Of a stretch of DNA of 64,000 nucleotides, positions 24,106-37,000 are shown piece by piece. This DNA comes from Lanius collurio (Eukaryota; Chordata; Aves; Passeriformes; Laniidae), in contig JACBWW010000018.1 of NCBI GenBank assembly GCA_020086605.1, positions 12,369,252 through 12,433,251 of the forward strand. The letters are read 5' to 3'. Made by a program: the position numbers and the translations under genes. The notes beneath the pieces were generated by a model. The model made no database searches, had not been told where the DNA came from, and saw only the letters and a program-made list of their open reading frames with translations. The stretch's first letter is position 1, and every line of letters begins with the position of its first letter.

Positions 24106-25743
24106 AGACAATGTAATTTTTCTCATCTTTGCTCACTAAGCTCTGTGCACAGCTTTGATTAGAAATAAATCCCAGAAATTCCAGATATCTCCCTAGCTGT
24201 GCTATATCATGAACACATGCTGGGACAACTGCAAAAAGGCGGCAGTTACCACTGGGAAGAAGCACTGTGTTTCCTGTTTTGTTTTGCATGTCTCTGCAAG
24301 GAGAAGCAGATACACAATTCTGTACAAGGAAGTCCTTACCCACTGTTTACTTTCCTGGTTTACTTGTGACAAAATTGAGTACTGGAATGCATTCTACACA
24401 GAGGTGCGTGGGAAGATTTTCTCCCCTCAAATTTCACTTTTCTTTCTTGACACATTTTTTATCTCCGTGCTGGGCCTTCACAGTGCTTTTTGCTGAGGAA
24501 ACAGATGTTCCATCAGAGCAAAGCAGGGTGGGAGGCAAGAAGATGTGAAGGCAAAGGAGGCAATCCCCAGGGAGGCTGAAGGTCAGCACACCCAATGCTC
24601 CTTTCCTCCAGTGAACTGAAAATTGAAACTTGGTCCCCAGCACGACACAGAAATACTGCAGCCACCTTTGCTACACTCTCATTTGGACCCTGATCATCTT
24701 AGACCTGAGAAGCTTCTTACAAAGGAACCTTGAGAGGTTTAACTAAGGAAAAAACCTTTTTTTAAGCATCAGTAAATACCCAAACGCTTGAATTGGAAAA
24801 GTTTTTCTTTCATATGCACTATTCACGTTTCTCATACAGGAAAGAATGGCTGATTACAAACATCAGGAAATATAGACCAATTTATTTTGTTTCTTGTGAG
24901 AAAAAGAATCTTGATTTCAATGCATATACATAGATATATAAAGATATGGGTTTATGCTTTGAATATTCTTTTACTTTTAAGATCAAGGCAGTAGAGCTTT
25001 GCTCAGTATTTATTTTTTTTTTTGCTGTATATGCTTACATGGTAGTATTCAAAGATAATTACCTTTTATATCCATCTCTTCTAGTTTCCCTACTAACAGA
25101 ATACTGTCTCAGTATCCTAACAGACATTTAGACAGCACATAGTTATGGTAGGATTTTCATGCCACTCAGTGCAAACCTGTAAACAGTTCTTGGAAACAAG
25201 AAAGATCCCCTTTGTACCAAGATTATTCTTCCATTTTCTCATCTTTCTCTATCAACAATATCAAACTCTAGAGCACTAAAGGTACTCTAGTACTAAAGCA
25301 AACAAGCCAAATTAGATAGCTTTTTATGGAAACCAACTAATTTTGATCTGAAATTATTCTAAAATATTGGAATTGAAATGTATCCTTAGAGTTTGGCCCT
25401 TCACAAGTCTTTGACCTAAACCAGTGTTACTAATTCAATTCTACCCACTTCAATTACTTCTCTGAAAATAGGCATCCATGACAACTTTGCACAGGAAATT
25501 AAAATGCACTTGTCTTGAGATTATGTTTGGTACAAGACATTTAAATTTCCTGCACTTTTAAAGATGCAGCCATGATAGCTTTGAGTCAGGTACCAGAGTT
25601 AAGAATTCTCATTTAAACCTGCAGCAATCTCCATCTTTTTTCACCAAAAGCATCAATCTACCATGCCTCCATGGTGGGAAAACAGGCTTTATCTGATGTA
25701 TTACAAAGGATTCAGAGTAGAACTGATAGTATACAGCTGGGAC
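24106..25743. other. Non-coding sequence
   Basis: AT-rich sequence with overlapping short frames near 24100-24650. I found nothing I can support as a gene or element. Confidence 0.5.
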
Positions 25744-25805
25744 ATTCTGGGAACACGTGTTGGGAACACGTGCTGCGATTCTGGGAACAGCAGGGAACAC
25801 ACATG
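25744..25805. repeat. Nested short repeat with two E-boxes
   Basis: The unit ATTCTGGGAACA occurs at 25744 and again at 25778, 34 bp apart. Inside, the 13-mer GGGAACACGTG(T/C)T occurs twice in tandem (25749-25774), and two shorter GGGAACA copies follow. Both tandem copies hold the palindromic E-box CACGTG, the core bound by MYC/MAX, USF and CLOCK/BMAL1 factors. The repetition is plain in the sequence; any binding is inferred. Confidence 0.75.
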
Positions 25806-28800
25806 TAGACTGACAACCACTGTGGTTAGTTTATATGGTTCAGGGTAGGTACTCAAAGCAGGAATTGTGGAACCATGCACAGCTCCAGACTCCATGTGCA
25901 GGGAGTACTCACTGCTGGGCACTGTGTTAGAGATCATCCCTCTGCTTCTCAGATCAAACAATTAATTTTGAAGCTTAGCTGCTCTTTTAAAGTATTTGAA
26001 AAGTATGTTAGAACTTAAATATCTACAGCTCTAGTATAGTTCTTGGAAGTAGATTTGTGTGTTTTTCATTCACACTACACATATATTGGTTTCAGTGATA
26101 AAGGGATATTTTTAATACAAATATACTAAAATCCTCTTCGATTTTTTCAGTTCTTCAAAGTCCTATTTTTCTGTGGTTTTCTGTTTTTTCTGCTTACAAG
26201 CCAATTTCAGTTTAGAGGCAGGCATTTGCATTCAAACTTAGAAATACAGAGATTTAGGATTTTTTGTTTTCCACTGTCTCCATCATTGGTGACCTTTTTC
26301 TTCAGGCTCAATTCCCTGATGGAAAAGCTAAGTTCCTTTGAAAAAATTTCCTAATCAAAATACAGGTGCATCTGCAAAAGGGCTTCACAAAAAGTGAACA
26401 TTATCTGTACAAAATGAGAATGTTTTGGATTAAGGCCACAGAATAAATTGTGAATGAAGTTGCTGAAATATTCATCATCACGCACACAGACACACCAAAG
26501 ATAAACCAAAAACCAACTGGTCCTGATAATTTGACTGTGTGAGTATTCTGCTTCACAAAAATAAAAATTAAACACAATCAATTTATCCTTGTGTAAAAGA
26601 AATAAATGAGATCTTGAATCCTCCTTTTCTCGTACACAAATATAAAGGAAACGAAGCCTAAATAACTACTCAAAAACATCACCTACATCCAAATTGATTA
26701 ACTGAAGGTTGATACGATGACATGAATCCATATTCAAGCATTCAGATAGCTCTTCTAAGTTTAAATTCTCACATATGTCACATTTATTCAGTGCCTTAAC
26801 AAAATACTTCAGGAAACACTTCCCTAGCCTGTTCACTAAGGTTGAGATAATATGAAATACATCTATATTATTCCTGTGTCAGCAGAGATTAATTTTTTTG
26901 CTGTTGTTATTTTTTGGTAATAAAGAATAAATAAGAATTATTAAAGGCAGGTTACATGCTTATAGAGTTTATTATGAAGTTCAATCAAGTTGATACATCC
27001 CAACACGTTTAAACCTTCCATTCTTAAACAGTATTTAAAAGATACTGAAATATGACTCCTACTTGCTCAGTTTTGACTTCAGTGCCTCAAAATTCCATCC
27101 TCATTTTTCTTCATATCACTGAAGATGATTGCAGAACTCTGTGTAGAACCCATGTTTACTGATCCATCTGAAACTTTTCTTTAATGCAAGACAACCTTCT
27201 ACATTATATTATAGTTGTGAGTTACATAACCTGAAACTTACTTATCCATTAAGTAGAGGAATGTCTCAAATTTTTTCACCCTGATGAGAATGCATATAGT
27301 CTAATATCTAGAAGCTTTACTTGTCAAAAGCACAAAATCATAATACATACTAACTCAAATCTATGAAAGAGATTCTCCCAGCATATACTACCTGAAACAG
27401 AAATCAAAGGGGAAATAAAAAAAATAGAAGAAAGTTTGAGTAGAAATTTGTGGTAAAATAATCTCAAATGAGTATTTGTGTTTCTGAAGAGATGATCATA
27501 CTAATTATTACAGATGGATTTGAGATCAATTCTATATATCTGAGTTGGTGCAAACATGACAAAGCACTTACACCCTGGGAGATATTACTCTGTGTATGCA
27601 GCAAGCAACAGTCTCATAACACAGTAGTCCTGCTCATTAGTGCTTATGAGAGGTGTGCACCCAGTTAACTCTCAAAAAAGGTACTGTATATATTGTAATT
27701 TTATTCAACGAAAAAGCTTTTCCGAAGAGCTTCAGATCCCACAAATTCAAATTCCATTTAAGAGTCAGACTTCTGTATAAGAGTATCTGTTCAGAATAAA
27801 CCCAGAGCTCTGTCACATGCTGAGTGTACGTTCTGACCCCCACACAACACATCCAGCTCTTAACCACTGCACTTCCAATCTTTTCTTTCTTGGTTTTCTA
27901 CGGCACAAGCACAAGACGACTACACGAGGAAAAAGGTACATGTTTATTTTTCAGCTCATCCGTACCAGCCAGCGTCCACACGCAGTGCTACAAGGTGTAG
28001 TAACTTGCAAACACAAGGTGGTGCTCTCTTCTTAGTAAACGCTCCAAGTCTGGTTTACAGCCTGCTTTCGAGAACTCCAGTCAGTTTTCAGAGGCATTTT
28101 CCCCCACACAACCAGAATTTCGATGTCAGAAATCTAAATAAGTACTTAAGTACTTTCTCTCCCCCACTCCAAAAGATGTTTTGCTGAATGAGATGAAATT
28201 TCTCGCTGCATTTATCAATTGTCCTGTCACAGCTCTGCCTGCAGATATCCCATTGCATCCTCCAGTCTGACTCTAGCTGCTCTCTCTCATCCAGTCCACC
28301 AGCTGAGTGTCACCAGGACTTAAGGCTTTCAAGGGAGAAACACAAGCTCTTATCTCAGAGGCTGCTAAAAACCCCAGCTAAATCTATTCCTTAGTTTTGT
28401 GTCAAGTGGTAAAAGAGAATCCCTCAGAGACATTTTATGAACAAGGTTCCTTCAATCTGTTTCCATCAATGAGAATCTAAACACTGGATTAACTCCAACC
28501 CAATATTAAAGATCCAGTTGTGGTTTGTTTCATATTTGTTTTACTAATAAGTGTAAGAATTACAGTTTTGCCCTTTCTCTCATAGGAAAACATTGCTAGG
28601 CCTTCATTGCCAGAATCTCCAAATCAGCTCCAAAAACATCAATCATTCTACTGTCCATCAAAACCAGTGCACATGCAGCACTTTCAGATGAAAAACCAGA
28701 ACAAAGCAAAGTAATCCCACTTGTTCTTTAAGGAAGGCTTTCTTTCAGATAAGAATTAATATTCAGAGCAAGTTCAACCATATGTTTTCCCCAGGTTTTG

Positions 28801-31800
28801 AATTTTTTAGGGTTATATATTTATCTAGCAGCAGCAAAACTGGCACACTAGTGACAGAGGTCAGTCACATACAGCACTCTGCTAATTCTTTGGGTTTCAG
28901 TGTGGTTCACATCCATAGAAACCTTTGGAGCATTCACAGCCTTTTATCTCAGTACACACAGAATCACAGGTGACAAGCTAATTTTCAGTCTGTTACAGGT
29001 CACCCTGACCTTGGGAATACTGGACGTCTGCAGGAACCCTCTCAGAAATGCAGGATACAGATTACACAGGTACGCCTTGTTAACTATATGAAAATCAGTG
29101 CATCTAATCCCTTGAGCAGATGCCAACAGTGGAAATTTCCTACTAGAAACTGCATCCTTGCTCTGTGCAAGTGTATGCTACAAAGTGGCTGACTACCTTT
29201 TCCATCACCTCCATAAATTTCATGGCAAACTAGAGACAGTGGAAATCCCAAAGCATAAAACAAGCAAGATAAACATTTTCTCATCTCTTCCTTAGAAGTG
29301 CACAACAAGAATAGTAAGCATATGGGAAATTAGTTAACTTATAAAGAGCTGTGTTACATAAACATCTCTTTAATCAGATTACTCTGGTGCCACTGGATTG
29401 GGCCATGTTTTATTTCCTCAAAGGACACGCTGTTCAGTTACTATAGCATTTCTATATCTGGATTAATTAGAAACGGAAATGTGGATACAATTAAGTTTGA
29501 AATTAAACATTCTGTGTAGGAGGGAAGATAATCACTGCTTTAGAATGATCTGGCTGCTCCAACCTGTGAAGTATCAAGCTATTCTCTCAATTAATTGGAA
29601 CAGTACTGTGTGTTCTTGGAGCCAGCAAACCGTGGCACTCTGTACAGAGTGTCTGTGGACATATTGCTTCTCGGACCTGTTATTTGACCTGCATATTAGA
29701 TGACAATAATAATAATTAATGTCCTTACACAACTCTTCATGTCAAGCATAGTACTTACAGTTTTAAATTACTCTGCTTTATTACACCTCTTCTTTTGGCT
29801 GCCCTGGATTGGCACTTCATCAGCACATCCTGAACAAAGAAACTGAAGTGTCACTGAATTCAGGCAAATTTCTCCTCTGATTCACAGCAGAGTTTATTAT
29901 CAATTTTGATTTCCATGAAGGGTCTTCACAAACAGGATGTTCTCTCAAAACAGGAAACAGTCCCCTACTGCAATCCTACCTCATGCTGAATGTGTGAAAA
30001 GTGACCAAGGTTCAAGACCAGAGGGAGTGGATTAGTATGGATGCAATTCTGAGCTCACTAAATTTTTCTCTCAGCAGAAGGAAAGCAGAATAAGCTTTAT
30101 CTTAACAGCAAGATGTGCAACATTCTTGGGGCTGCAGTAAGAACTTAATACAGCTCAGGAGGGCCATCAGCAATACACACAGATCTCACTATCCAGTAAG
30201 CAGGCCAAGAAGACAGAACTTCAGACTCTGTGGAAAGTCTCATGGTTCATTATCTAAATGCTTGCTTCCCTTTTATCTTCTGGCCATCTGAGACAATAGG
30301 GAGTTTATATTCTCCTTGCCTGCAAGTGCAGTGGAAAAGAACTGATCCCTGGGGTTGAGAGAGAGCACACCAAGACAGGGAGGAGGTACTGACTGCGTAG
30401 CCTTCAGATTCAAGGCAGTAAGGCAAAGTCTTTCCTTCCTGATAGTACTGGTGAAGATATTCATACTAAAATGCACAAAAAAAAAAGTAGGGCTCTTCAA
30501 ATGAACTCTGCAAGTAACAGGTCATTGGGAAATTCAGAACCATCACAGCAAAGAACACTTCCTCCTGTGCATAGGCAGAGATCAGCTCTGTTCAACAAGT
30601 TGAGAACAGAAGTCTCTGTCTGTGCATTGTAACTGAAATACCAGGGCAGGCCAGGGCTAAAAACACAAAAAAGGATGATGAAAAATACAAACAAAATTTA
30701 CATAAGCTCTCCATAGGCGGTTTCATGTGGAACTATAGCTCAAAATTTAAATCTGATTTTCACATTTTAGAGCATCAACTGCATACATTCAAGTAAAACA
30801 AACATAATAAAAGACAATGGAAAATTATCCAAACTGTATAATTAGAACATCCTGATCTTCTTATTGCCAAGCCCTTGGCTTTAACTACTGGACCACATGG
30901 ATCACACACTAATTAATGGTTAAATTCAATGTTATAAAAATTTCCAAATCTTCTTTTCTTTTTTTTATAAACCTGAGATGGAGATTTCCAGTGTCAAGCA
31001 ATTAGAAGCGTGTCTTAATCCACTCATATACTTTCTACAAGGCTTAACATACAGCAAGTACATTTTCCAGTCTTCTTGTTTGGCTATTGTTCTTATTTTC
31101 ATTCATTTCTTTCTATATTAAATTTTCACATTTTGTAATCTTAGTTACAAGTCAGCTTCAGTGTGGATGGGAAAGGACTTCATGGTCTCCTACAAAGTTA
31201 TAGTGTAAATGAAGCAGAGATTTTATTACAAGCCTACGACACCCATGTTTCAGTGAGGGTTTTATGCATCCAGTATATAAACCATCCTGGGACCCTGCAG
31301 AATGTGAACTTCTGTGCCAGGAGAAGGTAGCATATTCCTCACAAAGCATTTTGTTGTTATTTTTAAGAGTAAGAATGACAGCAATAATAATGATAGAGGG
31401 TATTTTAATACCACCATGGAAATATTTACAAAAAATGCCACAGAAGAAGAAAAAAAAGCTTCAGTGTGGAGGTGGGTCCCTGTCCCCAGGTCACGTGTGC
31501 CCCATATCTGTTCCTGATTGGGTGGTTTGGGTGCCTGGAGCTGGTGGGGAGAGAAGGTCAGAGGAGTCTGCTCGGGAACTCCGGCCATGCGGTTGGAGAA
31601 ATAAAATCATCCCTGAACATCTGCAAAAATATCGCTTCATCTGTCCTTCCAACTCCATCGCCTCACATATATTTTTGTAAGGGTTCCCCGCACTGCAACA
31701 CTTCAGTGCATATTTTTTGTGAAATTGTAAACTGATACTCTCATTTGCAAATGTTTTCAGACTACAGAATAGAAGCAAAGCAGAATAAGCTCCTGAAAGC

Positions 31801-32253
31801 ATAAGGTGAATTATTGAATCAGTGGAACTGTGAAGAGTCGAAGTTACAGTTTTCTTTTTTAATCCTGACACCTGTTTGCAAGGCATAGGCCTTGTTGCAA
31901 AAATTTCTAGTTTATCAGAAGGCACCCATCATAGTGTGGCCATTAATCCATCAGAGCATTTTTCTTTTAAAGTTTGAGGGTGATTAGGTGACCTGCATGT
32001 CTTTAAACAAAGAAACCCCAACCCAATATGGCCTTACTTTTGCCAACTTAAAACAAGTACAGGTTTTAAGGCTAACTAAAAGTATCTTAAATAAAGCTAC
32101 TTATCCCAAAAAAATGCAGAGGCATATTATTTCCACGTATGTGATGTGTTCCAGGAGAAATGTAGTGGATATTACCAAAAAAAAAAAAATACATCTGTGG
32201 ATCTTTCAAAAAAATCCTGAAACATACCTGGGTGGTGACAAGACCAGTGGTGT
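25806..32253. other. Non-coding; the lower part may be 3' UTR of the minus-strand model
   Basis: Most of this stretch is AT-rich without supportable genes. If the stop at 32254 is real, minus-strand 3' UTR would extend from there toward possible poly(A) signals: ATTAAA (plus 31404-31409) and AATAAA (plus 31222-31227). An excellent minus acceptor near 30652 (CCTTTTTTGTGTTTTTAG) opens two frames that end in stops and has no donor. A run of 13 A lies at 32177-32189. Confidence 0.4.
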
Positions 32254-32291
32254 TTACAGTAGCTCCACATTTTCATCCAACAACACTTTTC
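32254..32291 (-). CDS. Candidate terminal coding segment of the minus-strand gene model
   Basis: The strong minus acceptor TGTTTTTTAAACTTTATAG is followed in phase 1 by GKVLLDENVELL (the glycine formed with the last base of 32869-32968) and a TAA at 32254-32256. The phase fits the preceding candidate exon exactly. A very good donor (CCAG|GTATGT) lies 25 bp past the stop, so the exon could continue as spliced 3' UTR, or it may be a pseudo-exon whose other frame (phase 0) is open. The intron to the previous exon would be about 577 bp. Confidence 0.28.
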
Positions 32292-32868
32292 CTATAAAGT
32301 TTAAAAAACATTAACACCTAGTTTTCCCAGGGGCTCACTATAATACTTGAGGAAAATGCTTTTTCCAAGTGGAAGAATTCAAATTTCCCAAATAAAAATA
32401 CAGTAAATCCAAGGAATTAATAATCCAACACCATATGATGTTTTAGACATTCCTGCTACCTGTGCTTCTGTTTTCCTGCCTCTAAAGCACAGTAAACACA
32501 GAAATAATGGCTGAAGCTGATTATGAGCTTTTCCAAAAAACTCATGCTTACCATTTCCTGGGGTCACCAAGGAACTACAGCAGATGCTATGAGAACAGCT
32601 CCTATTTAGGAGACCACATCTCTGCAAACTTCAGTTCTCAGGACAATAATGAGAAAAAAATCTTTAGAAATCTTCAACTCAAAGATCTTTTAACCTGAAG
32701 TTCTATTTGAAGTCAAGTAGTTGCCTTTCTGAATATGCCACAATCAGTTTTCTAAACATTTTGATGCCTAAGGTCACCATTGCCACCATGGTACATTAAC
32801 CACATCATCACGTTCTGAAGAGAGGGGTCTTGGAGTGGCTCTACCATTTGCTACTCAGTTATTATTAC

Positions 32869-32968
32869 CTTGGGTTTGAATGTAACCAGAAAGTTTGTTA
32901 TATAACTCTTCAAAAACAATTCTCATGATCAGAAGGCAGCAGACACAAATAGATCCACTCGTACAGGG
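32869..32968 (-). CDS. Candidate coding exon, unknown protein
   Basis: Both splice sites are strong on the minus strand: acceptor CTGTTCCTTCATTTCTCAG and donor ACCCAAG|GTAATA. The exon is 100 nt, phase 0 to phase 1, with one open frame of 33 codons. It starts with a cysteine-rich hydrophobic run (PCTSGSICVCCLLIMRIV) and ends FEELYNKLSGYIQTQ. The other two frames contain stops. The starting phase matches the end of 39277-39464 and the final phase matches the start of 32254-32291, so the three can be read as one frame. I recognise no family. Confidence 0.33.
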
Positions 32969-33404
32969 CTGAGAAATGAAGGAACAGATCAGATCTAAAG
33001 CACAGCAGGCACCATTTTCCTGGTGACCTTTTCCTTGCAGCAAAGTGATGGTCCTGGTGAATAAATGACCAATTTGGGTCTTTTTCATTTAACTGATTTT
33101 TGCCATTTGGGGGCTCCAGACCTGTTCCTTTCTCCCTGGGAAGGTCTGTCCCTGCTGTGAGTGACTCTCTTGGTCAACAGCAGGAGGTAAGGTTGGTGGC
33201 AGCTGCCTGAAGAGAGAATACAACAACCTATTACAGCTTCATACAGGAACGGCAGCCACTTCCAATTGTGTGAAGAAAGAGAAGGAACACTTGTTTCACC
33301 CTTAGCAATCTCCCCTATTTCATCCCTACCTATAAAAGATATTCACAGAGCTCCTACTGAGCTATGCAATCTCCAGTGTCCTTACAACACTTCTGCATTG
33401 CAGC

Positions 33405-33500
33405 AAAGCATATCGTATCTTTGTGCACATCAAAAATTGAGGCATAGAAAAATAAAGTTGCTCAAGGTAACAAAAAGTTTGCAGTCCAGAGGAGACACTC
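33405..33500 (-). mobile_element. MIR-type SINE fragment
   Basis: Plus-strand sequence ATTGAGGCATAGAAAAATAA, then AGTTGCTCAAGGTAACA and GCAGTCCAGAGG follow, in order and spacing, the reverse complement of the MIR core (ACTGAGGCACAGAGAGGTTA, then TGCCCAAGGTCACA and GCAGAGCCAGG). MIR is an ancient tRNA-derived SINE found across amniotes, sparse in birds. The copy is old and diverged. An A14 run follows at 33523-33536 but is not part of MIR. Confidence 0.5.
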
Positions 33501-33929
33501 TGTATTTGGAGAAAACCTCTTTAAAAAAAAAAAAAAGCTTACTTTTACAAACTCCCCAGAAAATTATCAGTATCAAAAAATTTGATCAATCCACAAAACA
33601 ACCCAGTTGCTACACCTCTCTTTCTCCAGACATCATCTATGCCTTCATCTTAAAATACTTGCAAAGCCAAGCTGCAGAATCAATCAGGCATCTTGCAATA
33701 GATTGGACATGTACCAAGGCTAGACCTTACATCTGAGCTTCCTTCACAAAAAACTCTGGACAAAACTCTTCTACAACTGCAACTTGCTCCACAATGGTAA
33801 AATCCCAGCCTGTAAAGCACTTTCTGGAGACTCCAATCTTTAGAGAGAATATTCTGTAAAATGTGGAACTTATAATTTTAAAGTTAAATTTAGTACACAA
33901 AAAGCCAAATCACACTTGTTCAAATACTG

Positions 33930-34060
33930 TACATACTGTAATTACACACTTTAATTTCATGCTTTTGGTCATGGTCTTAGCATAAGTAGCTGTAATTACA
34001 CATTTAAGGCATATAATCATGTAATTATTAAGATGTACAATTCCATTATATAATTAATGT
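33930..34060. promoter_or_regulatory. Cluster of TAATTA cores with a repeated 18-mer
   Basis: CTGTAATTACACACTTTAA (33936-33954) recurs almost exactly as CTGTAATTACACATTTAA (33990-34007), 54 bp later. Two more TAATTA sites follow near 34023 and 34051. Four homeodomain-type cores in about 120 bp, two in a shared longer context, suggest a regulatory element. Chance is possible in AT-rich DNA. Confidence 0.28.
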
Positions 34061-37000
34061 AGGCAAATACATAGAACTATCCTGTGACATTGATTTTAAG
34101 TAGAAGACCCCACTGATTCTGAGGGAAGTTCTGTTTAAACACTCATGCAATATAGCTTTCAAAGAACTGTACTGACAGAAGGAAGGCAGACCCACCATCA
34201 TGCTTTTTGGATAGCTGCATGAAATGTAAATAAATAAATGCATAAAACCAAATCATACACTCACAAAGATGACGAATTCTCAAAATGGACTAAAATATTT
34301 ACAAGCCTGTTTTGCAGCACTGGTAGAAAGAAAATCATCTCCAAAAATACCCTACAACTTCCTGATAAACAGTTATGTCCTCAGAACATTATGTTAAACA
34401 AGCAATGATCGCTTTACACGTTTCAATTACCATGGTACACGTTTCATAGTTGCCTTCACAAAACTAGGAAAGGAAAGAAAGAAGCTTTTCAAAATCAGAC
34501 AAAAATAAGGAACATAAACAGCAAACTCATTTCCAATATGGCTGGTCTTTTGCTTAACCACCAAAAACATTTACCAAAAATATAAACCCTGGGATTATTT
34601 GCCTCAATCTCAGCGCACATTTTTGAAAATGCTTTTAGTAATTTCTTTTGCCACTCATTTCATCTCATAATAAAAAGACTTTTAAAACCAGGAGGGCTTT
34701 GTGCAGAACAATACAATAATTAATGGTGCATTCAAGAAGGTTTCTTTCCAAGAGTGGACAGCAGCAGAAGCAAGAAAGCCACTGGCAGAGCAAGGGGGAA
34801 AAAGTCATCTTTCTATTAAACCACACAGATGATGCAATCACTGAACCCCAGTGTCCATTCACACTCATCACTGGCAAATCAGATTCAGAAAGGAATTTCA
34901 AAAGATGAAAATATCCTGCTGTGAGCTCCACTGGAGAGTGGATTCACCTTCCCCTGTACAGTCACCTTGATGTGGTTTGAAGAATAGGCATGAAGAATTG
35001 AGAAGCAGCCCTTCTCCAAGAAAATCAATGAGGAAAAGCCACAATCTGTGTGCTGCAACCACCCCCAGCACACACACACAAAATTTGGTTATTGGTAACT
35101 TGGCAGGAACGTTGCATTGGCAGAAACACATCAAATTAAGTAACATGTACCTGAGCACACCCAGACTGGAAGGAAGCACCAGGATGTTTTAACTCTCCTT
35201 GGATGCCCCATTCCCTCTGCCCTTCATAACACTTTGTATAAAATCTCATGATTAGAAGTATAGTTCTGCTGGGGAATCTCCTCTTGGTTACAAACTGAAG
35301 CAGACATATCCCAGTGGAATTCTGACTGGGCCTAAGTAGACCTCAAACCATGAGAATAAATTACTAATTGATGGGTCATCATTGTTATATGTGACAGATT
35401 CATACTCATTCTAGAAATAGGTAGAAAAATAAGTTCTCAAATTATTTTCATTTAAGTTCCTTAGTAGCTTTTTTCCCCTCAAGAAAATAAAAATGTCAAT
35501 ACCCTAAATGTCTCCTGGCTTAAAGACATAAATCAAAGTTAATAGATATGTAACAGTATGTGTGAAAGTAAAATCAAATATTAAATTATCAGACTCCTCA
35601 TATATCAGAACAGCTTTAAAGATGCTACTTAGATAGTCACAGGATCTGGGATGAAAGTATTTTTTCCACTAAGATTAATATCTATTATTATTCATCTGAA
35701 AGATATAAGGATACATTCATAGTCCAGGATCTTAGAATTGATTACAAAAAAATGCTTCACTGTCTACTTTGAGTTTAAATAAGTAACTATAACTGCATGC
35801 TAACATTCAAAAAAGGAACTGAATTCTGCCAGAACACCCTCAGGCAATGCTATTTACATTGCTAGGTTCTAAGGATCAGGAACAGATATATCCCAGCTAT
35901 TTCCATAGGACTGGGAAAACCCCAAACTCCTCTAAAAGAAAGCCCTGAACGTGAGCCTATTTCATCATCAGTTAGCACAACATGACTCTGGTCTTTGGTG
36001 GTGCTTCTATCACAGGCTTTCCCACTCCACAATTAACAAATAGCATTTATAACCTGGCTAGCAACACCTCTGCAGGTCATCTCTGCTATTTTCAAAGTAT
36101 TCTCTCCTATCATGGCTGAGGAATAACACAGCTAGTCTTGGAGAGGAATTCATCTCTTTTTGAAAGGTTACCAATAGCATTTCTCTATTGGCAGTATTTC
36201 AAAGAGAAACTACTGCTTCTCTCTAAGGCCCTGCAGCCCTTTGGAGAAGGGAAGGGTACTCTGAAGTACTGTAATGCATAACATCAGGTGTTCTGTCTGA
36301 AAAATCAAACTCAAGTGAGAGGTCTTGAGGGATCTCACAAAAATAGGGTGGCATATTTCTATTCCTCTAAAATGTCCACCTTATCTTCACAGAGCAAAAC
36401 CAACATACAGTTGTTTTCTCTAATTTCAGGGGATTTTGCCATTTGATGCTGAATTATTGGAGCTGCTGCTGCAAGACCCTTTCTGTCACAAAACACAGCA
36501 ATGTTAGATGTATTTATTCATTTTCATTTGCTGCTAACAACACCTTATGCTTTAAACAACTTAGTTTATCACCTTAGGTTTAGCCTTGATGCAATGGTGG
36601 AAGCATCATAGAGCTGAGGGTAGTATATTTCTTGGGTCAGATGCAGGAACATTCCTAGCCCACACCTTTTCAGTTTTTCTCCTGCTCTTTCCTTGATTTT
36701 CAGCACCAGCTTACCAAGAGTATTTCTAACTAGACAGGATTCAAGTTCCTACAAGTGCAAGCTCCTACAGTGACTACCTTTTGTTTTAACAATTGCTGTA
36801 CTGACTTCTATTCCTTTTCGTTGTTATATGGTTTCTAAAAATTGGTTACATTACAAACCCACAAAACAGCTTTTTATGCATGTGCCCTTGTTGGCAGATC
36901 ATGATGAAGTGTCTCTTTTCCAGCTGCCTTAAGGAAGAGTAAGGAGTTTCCCCTTTTCTCTTAATTTTTTTCTGATGCTGCTTGAGGAAACCTGAAGCTC

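Noticed and set aside
23735..24110. Calling a retroviral LTR with primer-binding site downstream of the minus poly(A) signal
   Set aside because: No matching TG...CA termini or target-site duplication were found, and the supposed primer-binding site does not match a tRNA 3' end convincingly.
31264..31925. Overlapping frames of 108-144 codons on both strands
   Set aside because: They overlap each other in opposite directions and lack splice or start signals. Part may lie in the proposed 3' UTR.
33266..33736. 156-codon plus-strand open frame
   Set aside because: It runs straight through the MIR-like fragment and the A14 tract, so it is not a gene.
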